A DNA stretch of 64,000 nt, taken from Protonemura montana. Lineage: Eukaryota > Arthropoda > Insecta > Plecoptera > Nemouridae. The notes below the pieces were generated by a model. It had not been told where the DNA came from and searched no databases. It saw nothing but the letters and a program-made list of their open reading frames with translations. The stretch is taken from the NCBI GenBank assembly GCA_947568835.1, contig OX387602.1, forward strand, positions 13,939,021 to 14,003,020, written 5' to 3'. Positions 38,401 to 50,382 of the stretch are shown here, piece after piece; position 1 is the stretch's first letter, and each line of letters starts with the position of its first letter. The translations under genes were made by a program, and so were the position numbers.

Positions 38401-40061
38401 TTTTCTTTAGTACACCTTCGTGCTCGTTCCCCACAATTATTGGGGAATGATCAAATTGTTTGCTACCCACCTTTAAAGCTCGCTGTGATGTTCTCGCGCC
38501 ACACCCCCTCCCTCCCTTCACTGCAAAAATTTTCCCAGTGGGATAGCTTTTGGTTATCCAGACAATTCATACTTATTTATGTCCATGTTCAGGATAAGTA
38601 CGACCTGAACACAGAACAGCTCACCAACGAGCTGGCAGCTTGGAAGAAAGAAGCAGCCTCGTGGAAAGAACAGGCCCAGCGCAGCAACATAGAGGTGGAT
38701 ATCAACAAGCAGCTCAAGGAATATGCCGTCAGCCAGAGGGTTGCCAAACCGCATCTGTTTGCAAACGCGATTGCAGTGAAGGAAGACGCTCACCTGATAG
38801 CCACCATCCGTGGTCTAAAGAATGACCTGATAGCGAAAGACAGGTCCATTCGAGGGCTGGAGAAAAAACTCAATGAGGCTACGAAAACTAACAAGCGGCT
38901 TCAGGCGGAGAGAGAAAAGGTTTTGGCTCAGCCAGTTGTGACAAAAGGTAATGATGATGCATTATTCTCTTATTTGAATTATTAATGACACGCTAATCGT
39001 TTACTTGATTTGGCGATTTCTTCATGGATTATATTTCAAATTTCGCCTAGCTCCTGCAAAAGTCATACCACCTCAGAAAGTAACGAAGAAAGTGGAGGAG
39101 ATCAAGGAAGTGCGACCTGAAATGCACCCTCATCTGGAAAGGCAAACGGAACTGGAGTATACTGTGTCCCAGCTGAAAGACAAAATCAGAATCAAGGACA
39201 GTCAAATCGAGCTTGTTTCCATTGAGTTGAGGGAAGTAAGAGAGCGAAGACTCCGTGACGTGAGTGATATTAAATTCGATGCTAATTTCATGTTAAATAT
39301 TTAATTGATGAAATATATAATTTTAGTATTTTTCTTAATTTAGTTGGAAGAGCTGCAAGAGGAACATGACGAAGAAATAGCCCTTTTAATGTCGGAAAAT
39401 TCTTCAAAGCATTTTCACAGTCGTTATTCTGAGCATGATGGCAAAGTTCATAGTCAGGAGGTGGTAACAAATCGGCTGACAGAACAATTAAAGGCGTAAG
39501 TGCAATTAAAAACCGTGATACCATCACATTTCCGTTATCTTACAGAATGATTTTTGTTACGAGTTATCCTTAAAAACACGTTTAATTGGCTAGGCTTGAC
39601 GAACACCGCGCCGAAAACTTGGTTCTAAAGGTTGAGAGAGAACATCTCGAGAAAAGCTTGAAAGAGGCGAACAAAAAGTTAACTCTTTTGAGGCAATCGC
39701 AATCACCGGTAAGTTTTCATTCTCCTCTTCGAAACATTTCAAATGTCTAGCATATCATACGATTTCCAATCTCTGTCGTTTGCCTTAGGACCAGTCCCAT
39801 TACGAGGCTCTCCTCGACAAGATTGCAGACTTGGAGCTGAGACATGAGTCTCGGGAACAGAATCTGCAGGCCGTGGTTCGAGACCTGTTGAGGACAAAAA
39901 ATGACCAGGGAGACTCTTCTAATCTGCGCGAACAGTTGAGTCAGAAGAACAGAGAGTTAGGTTACTACAAATCGGAGATGACCAAGATCATTGGGAAAGT
40001 AAAGTTTCTTGAGGACGAGTTGGTCGGGCAGGCACCAAAATCGAATAGCGGCAGGAAGTAG
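29468..40061 (+). CDS. CEP162: Centrosomal protein CEP162 (QN1) homologue
   Basis: A microtubule-binding coiled-coil protein of the centriole distal end, needed for ciliary transition zone assembly. Twelve exons were assembled: 29468-29509, 29712-30831, 31302-31414, 31552-31746, 37214-37375, 37558-37968, 38150-38371, 38593-38947, 39051-39259, 39344-39495, 39594-39708 and 39789-40061. They give about 1122 residues (human about 1400). The N-terminus has a short FW-W motif (KKTFWWLKG) and an acidic SDDFTDDDIS tract, as in CEP162. Coiled coils start near residue 350. The block KTNRPHSIPTLAL parallels the vertebrate RRYPNSLPALIL region, and the last exon (IADLELRHESREQNLQ, then QKNREL) matches the vertebrate C-terminus. 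Exon 2 seems to end at a GC donor. Intron 4 is 5.5 kb and contains a whole carboxypeptidase gene. Confidence 0.85.
34070..34106 (+). promoter_or_regulatory. TATA box and initiator of the nested carboxypeptidase gene
   Basis: TATAAAA at 34070-34076 is followed about 31 bases later by the arthropod initiator TCAGT at 34102-34106. The start codon at 34119 would leave a leader of only about 15 bases. This is direct support for a separate transcript inside the CEP162 intron. Confidence 0.75.
34119..36690 (+). CDS. Secreted zinc carboxypeptidase, M14A, B-type specificity (nested gene)
   Basis: A digestive-type metallocarboxypeptidase made as a secreted zymogen. Six exons in phase: 34119-34290, 34378-34581, 34678-34812, 35157-35345, 35606-35970 and 36328-36690, giving 475 residues. 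A signal peptide covers about 1-19. The propeptide includes WSELARNNSNVDVLV and NLQAAIDAENP. Catalytic parts are complete: zinc ligands His236 and Glu239 (HAREW) and His361 (SFHSYGQ), Arg in LNRNF, Tyr413 (YPASG) and the general base Glu436 (IELRDTG). Asp420, in the GGSDDW motif, is the position that is Asp in carboxypeptidase B and Ile in A, so C-terminal Lys/Arg cleavage is predicted. Exon 3 adds about 45 Tyr/Trp-rich residues between propeptide and enzyme that I do not know from other family members. AATAAA lies at 36767-36772. Confidence 0.92.
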
Positions 40062-40758
40062 GAGGACCTTTAGGGGTATCTTCTAATGTAAGTAACTTGC
40101 GACTTGAGAGATGTACTTTATTATATTACAGCTTTGAATACGATTCTATTCTACAGTTAAATAGTTCCCCCATAAATATCTGAATCGGGAACTACTACAT
40201 ATTTAAGTTTCTATAATAACATGCATAAAACTGTGATTTATTTAGCTGTTAACTTATCATGGTTTGAAATAACTTCTATTTATCTGATATGAATTAATAA
40301 CCACGTGTAAAACAGTTATCCCAAATCAATAAGTTGTAAAAAAGACTTTGCCCTATTTATTATTGAAAATAGATTGTGTTCTTTCTGAAGCGCTATATTA
40401 TATTCTATAAATTCAAACCAAGTTTACGAAAAGAGTATCACAGAATACAGCTATCGACAAGACTGGAAGGGACCAATTACCGTGTGTTACGGAGGAGACG
40501 AATTATTTAAGCACACCAAGACAATTAGTTTTGTAGCCTGTGTCGTCATATTTCAGGGCCTGGTAAATCACCGTTTACTTGACATGGTAGGCAATCCGTT
40601 TGAAAAGACCACCTTCGAATGGGCTGATGCTCATTTCCTTCATCCTGGAAAACCAATCAATGCAATACATAATTTTATTAAATGAGAATGTAAATGCCTA
40701 CATTTTTAATATAGTAATTGTCAGAAAATGTAGGAATAAAACAAACGTCAAAGTGGTC

Positions 40759-43578
40759 TTACATGTAATTTGTGGTTGATCCCGAGTCCGTATATGTATC
40801 CTTGGTGTCCGCAAACTCGCTCCCCTTTTGGTTTTGCCATCCGAAAACAGGCAGCATCAAGATCAACAACGCCAAAGATCCAAGAACGCCTCTCGCTGTG
40901 TCAAAAGCAGAAATCCACTGAACTTGAGGTCCGTTCGTTTCATTCTGCTTGGCCGTCAAAACCAGAGATTCAGTCTTATACATTTCCATCTTGTTAACGA
41001 CACCGTCAGCATTTCTTGTCGAAATTCTCCGAGCGTTCACAGCAGCCACACTTCTCTGTACCAACCCACTTGCATTCATGTCCCTACTATTTCTTGGTTC
41101 GGATTTTTGCCTTTCCACCGAGAGGCGTTCGACAGAGCGACGGCTAAGCGACCTCTCTCTTCGGTCAGTTGACAAGCGTTCGAGCGACCTCTCTCTTCGG
41201 TCAGTTGACAAGCGGTTGAGCGACCTCTCTCTTCGGTCAGTTGACAAGCGGTCCAGCGACCTCTCTCTTCGGTCAGTTGACAAGTGGTCAAAAGACCTCT
41301 CTCTTCGGTCAGTTGACAAGCGGTTGAGCGACCTCTCTCTTCGGTCAGTTGACAAGCGGTCCAGCGACCTCTCTCTTCGGTCAGTTGACAAGTGGTCAAA
41401 AGACCTCTCTCTTCGGTCAGTTGACAAGCGGTTGAGCGACCTCTCTCTTCGGTCAGTTGACAAGCGGTCAAAAGACCTCTCTCTTCGGTCAGTTGACAAG
41501 CGGTTGAGCGACCTCTCTCTTCGATCAGCTGACAAGCGGTTGAGCGACCTCTCTCTTCGATCAGTTGACAAGCGGTTGAGCGACCTCTCTCTTCGATCAG
41601 CTGACAAGCGGTTGAGCGACCTTGATCTGCGTTCGTTGGCGAGCTTGTCTGTTGATCCAGAAGTTTGGAGTCGTTCCAGAGATACTGACCGCCTCTCAGC
41701 TGACAGTCGACGGGATGCGGTGTCTCGTTCTCTCCTGGATTCTTCTTTCAAAGCGTTAGACATCCTTCGGGAAGATTCTCCGTCAATTGTTCTTCGGGAG
41801 TCCTGGCGTCGTTCTAGAGATACTGACCGCCTCTCAGCTGACAGTCGACGGGATACGGTGTCTCGTTCTCTCCTGGATTCTTCTTTCAAAGCGTTAGACA
41901 TCCTTCGGGAAGATTCTCCGTCAACTATTCTTCGGGAGTCCTGGCGTCGTTCCAGAGATACTGACCGCCTCTCAGCTGACAGTCGACGGGATACGGTGTC
42001 TCGTTCTCTCCTGGATTCTTCTTTCAAAGCGTTAGACATCCTTCGGGAAGATTCTCCGTCAACTATTCTTCGGGAGTCCTGGCGTCGTTCTAGAGATACT
42101 GACCGCCTCTCAGCTGACAGTCGACGGGATACGGTGTCTCGTTCTCTCCTGGATTCTTCTTTCAAAGCGTTAGACATCCTTCGGGAAGATTCTCCGTCAA
42201 TTGTTCTTCGGGAGTCCTGGCGTCGTTCTAGAGATACTGACCGCCTCTCAGCTGACAGTCGACGGGATGCGGTGTCTCTTTCTCTCCTGGATTCTTCTTT
42301 CAAAGCGTTAGACATCCTTCGGGAAGATTCTCCGTCAATTGTTCTTCGGGAGTCCTGGCGTCGTTCTAGAGATACTGACCGCCTCTCAGCTGACAGTCGA
42401 CGGGAAACGGTGTCTCGTTCTCTCCTGGATTCTTCTTTCAAAGCGTTAGACATCCTTCGGGAAGATTCTTCGTCAATTGTTCTTCGGGAGTCCTGGCGTC
42501 GTTCTAGAGATACTGACCGCCTCTCAGCTGACAGTCGACGGGATACGGTGTCTCGTTCTCTCCTGGATTCTTCTTTCAAAGCGTTAGACATCCTTCGGGA
42601 AGATTCTCCGTCAACTATTCTTCGGGAGTCCTGGCGTCGTTCTAGAGATACTGACCGCCTCTCAGCAGACAGTCGACGGGATACGGTGTCTCGTTCTCTC
42701 CTGGATTCTTCTTTCAAAGCGTTAGACATCCTTCGGGAAGATTCTCCGTCAACTATTCTTCGGGAGTCCTGGCGTCGTTCTAGAGATACTGACCGCCTCT
42801 CAGCTGACAGTCGACGGGATACGGTGTCTCGTTCTCTCCTGGATTCTTCTTTCAATGCGTTAGACATCCTTCGGGAAGATTCTCCGTCAACTATTCTTCG
42901 GGAGTCCTGGCGTCGTTGTAGAGATACTGATCGCCTCTCAGCTGACAGTCGACGGGATACGGTGTCTCGTTCTCTCCTGGATTCTTCTTTCAAAGCGTTA
43001 GACATCCTTCGGGAAGATTCTCCGTCAACTTTTCCTTGGGAGTCCTGGCGTCGTTCTAGAGATACTGACCGCCTCTCAGCTGACAGTCGACGGGATACGG
43101 TGTCTCGTTCTCTCCTGGATTCTTCTTTCAAAGCGTTAGACATCCTTCGGGAAGATTCGATTTCGGCTGATCTTCTGGAATCTTGACGTCGTTCCATCGA
43201 ACTCGCTCGGCGTTCAGTCAGCGACGAACGACGATCAGCTCGATGAGTAGCAGGCGTTTGTCGTCGACTTTCCGACAAGCGGCGTCTATCGGCAGACACT
43301 TGGGGCGACTCTCGCCTTTCGGTGGAGATCTTTTGAGTCGACTCACCGTTGGGAAGCTGATAGTGCACGTCTTCATCGTGTTTCAACGTCAAGAAATGTG
43401 GTAGATTTGTTGATATGATGTCAGTATCGTGCGGACCATCGCCAGCAGAGGCGTTGTTGTTATTGTTGAAGTGGTTCGCGATTTTGCAGTGTCCGGAGTC
43501 GAAGCGAGTAGTCATCGGGCCATCCGGTAAGTTGAGATCCCACTTTTCTACTAACGCCTGAGGTGTCCTGCAATACAT
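40759..43578 (-). CDS. Repeat-rich RS/RR protein with C-terminal membrane anchor, function unknown
   Basis: An open frame of 939 codons; I do not recognise a family. Residues 1 to about 130 are non-repetitive and include an Asn run. Then come eleven 46-residue repeats (consensus parts SSRRMSNALKEESRRERD and RRLSAERRSVSLERRQDSRR), then thirteen 12-residue repeats (LSTDRRERSLNR). A unique segment follows, a hydrophobic stretch at about 897-914 (GVLGSLALLILMLPVFGW), and a 25-residue polar tail, as in tail-anchored proteins. Each long repeat carries several R-R-x-S sites, so basophilic kinases such as PKA could phosphorylate it heavily; that is inference. TTGCAG just inside the frame looks like a splice acceptor, with the exon starting at 43567. 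If so, the true start is probably the ATG at 43515. TTTATT at 40674-40679 is a suitable - strand poly(A) signal. Confidence 0.7.
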   Translation of the reverse strand: MYCRTPQALVEKWDLNLPDGPMTTRFDSGHCKIANHFNNNNNASAGDGPHDTDIISTNLPHFLTLKHDEDVHYQLPNGESTQKISTERRESPQVSADRRRLSESRRQTPATHRADRRSSLTERRASSMERRQDSRRSAEIESSRRMSNALKEESRRERDTVSRRLSAERRSVSLERRQDSQGKVDGESSRRMSNALKEESRRERDTVSRRLSAERRSVSLQRRQDSRRIVDGESSRRMSNALKEESRRERDTVSRRLSAERRSVSLERRQDSRRIVDGESSRRMSNALKEESRRERDTVSRRLSAERRSVSLERRQDSRRIVDGESSRRMSNALKEESRRERDTVSRRLSAERRSVSLERRQDSRRTIDEESSRRMSNALKEESRRERDTVSRRLSAERRSVSLERRQDSRRTIDGESSRRMSNALKEESRRERDTASRRLSAERRSVSLERRQDSRRTIDGESSRRMSNALKEESRRERDTVSRRLSAERRSVSLERRQDSRRIVDGESSRRMSNALKEESRRERDTVSRRLSAERRSVSLERRQDSRRIVDGESSRRMSNALKEESRRERDTVSRRLSAERRSVSLERRQDSRRTIDGESSRRMSNALKEESRRERDTASRRLSAERRSVSLERLQTSGSTDKLANERRSRSLNRLSADRRERSLNRLSTDRRERSLNRLSADRRERSLNRLSTDRRERSFDRLSTDRRERSLNRLSTDRRERSFDHLSTDRRERSLDRLSTDRRERSLNRLSTDRRERSFDHLSTDRRERSLDRLSTDRRERSLNRLSTDRRERSLERLSTDRRERSLSRRSVERLSVERQKSEPRNSRDMNASGLVQRSVAAVNARRISTRNADGVVNKMEMYKTESLVLTAKQNETNGPQVQWISAFDTARGVLGSLALLILMLPVFGWQNQKGSEFADTKDTYTDSGSTTNYM
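41147..41614 (-). repeat. 36-bp tandem array, 13 units, coding
   Basis: Thirteen head-to-tail 36-base units encode the 12-residue repeat L-S-(T/A)-D-R-R-E-R-S-(L/F)-(N/D)-(R/H). A higher-order pattern is visible: the LNR, FDH, LDR variants recur as a three-unit block, which suggests unequal crossing over of blocks. Confidence 0.93.
41671..43188 (-). repeat. 138-bp tandem array, 11 units, coding
   Basis: Eleven 138-base units encode 46 residues each, with only a few differences between copies (Thr-Ile versus Ile-Val, one Gln for Glu, one Glu for Gly, Ala for Val in two). The edge units are more diverged, as expected for an array kept uniform by unequal exchange. The copy number may vary between individuals. 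Confidence 0.95.
43512..43523 (-). promoter_or_regulatory. Minimal uORF overlapping the probable start codon
   Basis: If the exon starts at 43567, the first ATG (43523) opens a three-codon frame, M-A-R-stop. Its TGA overlaps the next ATG (43515) in an ATGA arrangement, and this second ATG is in frame with the repeat protein. Such an overlap could allow termination-reinitiation. This depends on the inferred splice site. Confidence 0.35.
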
Positions 43579-46095
43579 TTTAATTGTGAAGTTAGAAACT
43601 TTGGAGAATTTTACACATTCGCCGCTGGTGGGTGCTAATTTTGTGGACAGAAGTTTCGTTATCGCGAATATTTTACGATTTTAAAAACGTACAATGTGTG
43701 AAAAACAGCTCTAGATCTTTGCAGTCGCAGCGGGGCATATAGGTTAGCTGGATTTCTGAGCAATTATACCTTTTCCCTACATAGTGCATGTGTGGAAGGA
43801 CGTACGGGGAGATGTTTAAGCAGATCAATTGTATTATATTAATCTTTTAGCGTAACTAGTACGGTAACCTTATAAAAGTACTTCGTAGATCAGGTTAATA
43901 TTTGTATGCACCTGCAGCGCAGCCATTTTTGAGCGTTCTACTATTCTCAGTCCTTTTTTCCACGCCCTGTCGAGGTTGCGGGCATCTATCTGCCAAGCAG
44001 AGAACTACATGCACCCTCGATGCTCACCGCTGGTAGGGAGGTAAGTACATAAAAAACTAATTGGCCGATCAGAAAAAGCATTCACGAAAAATATAGTTTC
44101 AATGGACATTTTTTCTGTAAATGACGGCGGATACCAGTAGTGTGGTCTTGTAATCCAGCTGCATGACGCGAGGCTGATTTTTTTTAATGACACGTGTAAA
44201 CTAAATATAAAGTGATGTGTCATAAAACGGGCAAAAATTGGGTGAGGAGCAGACGATTAGTACCTAGAGTGATGTTGCAAGTGGTACTCGGAGTATGTCA
44301 TCTTATCGCAGTCGAGCTGGATACGTGAGAAGAGCCCGATTGTCGGACAGGAGAGATAGAGCAGCAGGAAGCCGATATGGGCCAAGCACCGCACGGGCAG
44401 AATCGTCAGCCGTGTGCGTCGCATGGTTGGAAGGATGTCTGGCTGGAACCTGCAAGCAGAGGTGCGGTCTTTGTTCCTGAGATGCAGTAAACATTTGGGT
44501 AAAAGTTTTGAATTTATAATTTGAAAAAGGTGATACATTTAAAAATGAATGAAAATTGCATGACAGAAAATGTAAATGCATTGAAATAGGTAGGAATTTG
44601 AGAGTTTGGCGACTCTAGAAAATGATTTTCGTGGTTGCTTTTGGATTTCGATGAAAATCAGAGCGTATTTTGAGGTAAAATTGGAGTTTGATGAGGAAGA
44701 TTTCTGCTCTCATGGAACAGAGTCAGAAATTAGTTTTCCTAGACATAATCCATCAGATCCTAGTCAGATCTTTGTAATAGCTACGGAGACTGATATTAAG
44801 GTTTTTTACATTGATTTTATCCGTATAAAACAAGCTCTGTTTGATGTATTCAACCCCTAATTTTCTTTACTAAAATTGCAAATTTTACAACATTAGAATT
44901 AATGTTTTCTCATTTTTCTAATATAACCCACAAATATGTTGACCCCATAAATGATTTAAAAAGTGTCGGCGAAAAGCGGAAAGGAATAGGGATAAAATAC
45001 CACACAATCAACATGTATGTGTGTGTAAAATAAGTGGATGATTATATTGATACAGCAAGTATTACTGAGAATCCATAATTAATAACAATCCATGATGTAA
45101 TTCATAAAAAAATAGCACCCTGTGAAGCATGGTTTGTAAAAAACATACCTTAAAATTTGCTCAGAACTTCACAGCCGAACGTTGAGAGTGAACGTTGAGA
45201 GAACGTCTCGAAGACGCAGTGGAGACTTTATCGATACACTCTCGATGACTGCCGTGAAGAACTGTTGTCACCTAGCACCATGTATCGCCTATTTATACCC
45301 CAGCCCTTGTCATGCTAGTCCATCCATTATCCTGAGCGTCTGCAACCACATAACTCAATTCCAAGCCAATATCCAACGGGACCCCCCATCTAGTGGTCGC
45401 CAAGCGGAGACGCGGTTTAATCGATGGCTGATGGCCTATTCCACAGCTGAAGGAGTTCAAATCGAATCAGTACGTTCTTATCATCGGCAGCCATACCCAC
45501 CACGCTGCTTTAAAGCTGCTTGAAAACTGAAATGTTATAGAAAAAATATTTTCACGGTATGGTATGATGCTAGCTATAGTTAATGTGGTGTAAACTTATC
45601 GTACATTGTTAGCTATACTGAAGGTTTTCATGGCCGTGATTTGAGTTTTCGCGTGTTTTCTTGTGTTATGTGTGGTAACTTGAGATATGAGCGTTTTTTT
45701 TTTATAGTGGTGGCAGAATTCGACGTGGGTGTATACTAAATGTATTGCAAAACTCATTGAAGGGCGCTGAGAATGCGTGGGTGTCAGGCGTATTACGTGC
45801 CTGATTGGATTTCAGATGAGATGCAGACGTAACCATTTTGTGGGAAGTGGCCGACTTTCGTAATCAACGCAAATTTGAATAACCACGTTAGATATTGAAA
45901 TTAGATTGATTCATTTTAATTAGTATCGGTAACGCAATGCAGCCGTTCATATCTCATCATTACATGATTGAAAATAATGTCTGACGTATGGGGTGGGAGT
46001 AGTTGGAATGATGTTGGTTTTATTAAAAACATAGAAATCATTCATTTTCATGATTGCCAACAGATGTTTATTTTCTGTAATCGAGTTATTGTGTA
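43579..46095. other. Region between the repeat protein gene and the protease cluster
   Basis: No protein gene is supported. A - strand promoter and possible 5' untranslated exon lie at about 45153-45297. An 84-codon + frame at 44606-44860 has acidic, protein-like composition but no family match and no splice context. Otherwise AT-rich. TTTATT at 46067-46072 is a - strand poly(A) signal for the first protease. Confidence 0.45.
45153..45297 (-). promoter_or_regulatory. Probable promoter and 5' leader exon of the repeat protein gene
   Basis: On the - strand, TATAAAT (45297-45291) is followed by an initiator-like GCAGTCATC near 45250. About 100 bases with no ATG come next, then a donor, AAG then GTATGT (exon end 45153). 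The next good - strand acceptor in front of a long frame is at 43568. The link to the repeat protein gene is inferred. Confidence 0.4.
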
Positions 46096-48747
<2,652 letters not shown>

Positions 48748-50040
48748 GTTGTTGCGAAACAATGACTGACAGAACTAATTGAATAGTCAATACTTCGTTT
48801 TGTAACGACACATGAAATTATGATAATGAGATCTGCATATCATCAGTCATGATACCTTGGACATTTTTTTTATATTTATTATACGTTACATAACAATTTA
48901 TCAAATCAATTGACCTTTGATCTGTTCTGGATTAGAACCAAAGGAAATTCGAATCTACTTTTTTCTTGAAATGACAAATGAGACTAAAAAAATATAACGT
49001 GGGAACGATTTTTTTTTATATTTAAAAAAATGTAGTGACAGTTATCATTGCATGGCAATTCCTCTCTCAAGTGCAACTTGAATACCAGTCATGATTGAAG
49101 ATAAGACTTCGTAGGCTGGTTACTTTCGCGATTTTTGTAGACAGAGTGTTCTATGAATCGTCAAATGTCTGGTGATATTGACTTCTTGATCGATATTTTT
49201 CAATTTATTGATTTTGCCACGTGTGCCCAATACTTCCTCACTTTAATTTCAATGAGTCATTTGTGTCATATGATCTACAAGAAAAAAATATCTCGGCTAC
49301 ACGTAGAACCCATGTTTTATCCTCATAGCTCATAGTCAACACATGTCATAGGCAATTTTCCCTCCAATTTTCCCTCCAATGTGCGCAAAAGACATTGGCT
49401 GTGCAACTTAAAAAAAAATCGTATTCCACATAACGGTATTTAGATCACCGCCGATTTTTTTTTGCGCAAAGGATGATATTTAAAGTGTGGATTTTTGATA
49501 AATCGTCAAATATATTACATTGCATAAGAAAATTGCAATTTTGAGTATACATTGGTTGATGCAAACTCGGGTTTTTTTCCAAATCCAGTCTTTGAATTAA
49601 TTGAATCGCTGAAATGTGTTTCATTTTCGGTAGCGCAAATAATGCGATGTCAGGAGGCGTAATTTCGCTGTGTAGCCAAAGTTGCCGGTGTAACTCGATG
49701 TAAGGGACTCATCCTAACTCCCGTACATCCTAACTCCAGTACATCCTAATGCTGGTGTCACCATAGAGTAAAGAGTATGTGTAACTTTTGTGCCCTCTGT
49801 TTGAGTGTATGTGCACGCGCTCGGCGAGTGTGTTGGCCACAGGCACATTCCACTAATATTGTTGAATAACCTAAAAATTAAGACATACCAGTAATATAAA
49901 AGCTTACCAGCATCTTTGGTAGCAGGTGAATAGGAAGATACCCCACGGCCACATTCCACATGATGGTAAGTAATGGAATTTTACTGATATTTATTTAAAA
50001 TCAGTGACATTTTTATTCAAGCACATTTAGGCACCACATC
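48748..50040. other. Spacer between SP1 and the SP2 duplication block
   Basis: No gene is seen. The first roughly 100 bases upstream of SP1 carry, on the - strand, TCAGT near 48766 as a likely initiator and nearby TTATCA/GATA-like motifs. The rest is AT-rich with poly-A and poly-T tracts. Confidence 0.5.
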
Positions 50041-50382
50041 GTATCAGATGTTATTCCGATAGGCGAAAGTTATTGCACTTTTTACAGTGTTTGTAAAAGA
50101 CAATACTTGTACAGTACAGTACTTGAAACGATGCGTCTACCAGATGGCATGGACATATTTCGTGAATAGGTGGAGATGTTTTATTCCAATACGTTATTTT
50201 CTCAAAAGAAAAATACACACAACATTTATTTTTTTTTGCATGAATATCACATGCTGAAGAATTACCTAAACTGATTTTTATTCTCAAATAATTTAGATGG
50301 CATGCTTTAGTAGTCAAAAAATAGCTATAAAAGAAATCACGTTTCGTCGTCAAGTTTTTTAAGGTGAATTTCTCCGTCACTT
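50041..50382. repeat. 3' flank of SP2, duplicated downstream of SP3
   Basis: Sequence after the SP2 stop (TATTCCGAT, GAAACGAT, AATAGGTGG, TATTTTCTCAAAAGAAAAAT and ATATCACATGCTGAA, in order) recurs at about 52395-52700 after SP3. The duplication unit therefore spans the gene plus at least 340 bases of 3' flank. Confidence 0.75.

Noticed and set aside
40482..40685. 67-codon + frame after CEP162
   Set aside because: Some protein-like look, but no known family, no splice sites, and it probably lies in the CEP162 3' untranslated region.
41147..41614. Regular 36-base repeats looked like a CRISPR array at first sight
   Set aside because: Units are contiguous with no unique spacers, encode a 12-residue protein repeat, and the genome is eukaryotic.
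40949..43186. 745-codon open frame on the + strand across the repeat arrays
   Set aside because: It is the antisense of the tandem repeats; units are multiples of three, so an open unit repeats. The - frame has unique protein-like ends, a membrane segment and a poly(A) signal. Kept as a finding, not as a gene.
44606..44860. 84-codon acidic + frame
   Set aside because: Could be a decayed transposon fragment, but no motif supports any family.
45182..45523. 113-codon + frame
   Set aside because: It overlaps, in antisense, a better-supported - strand promoter and leader.
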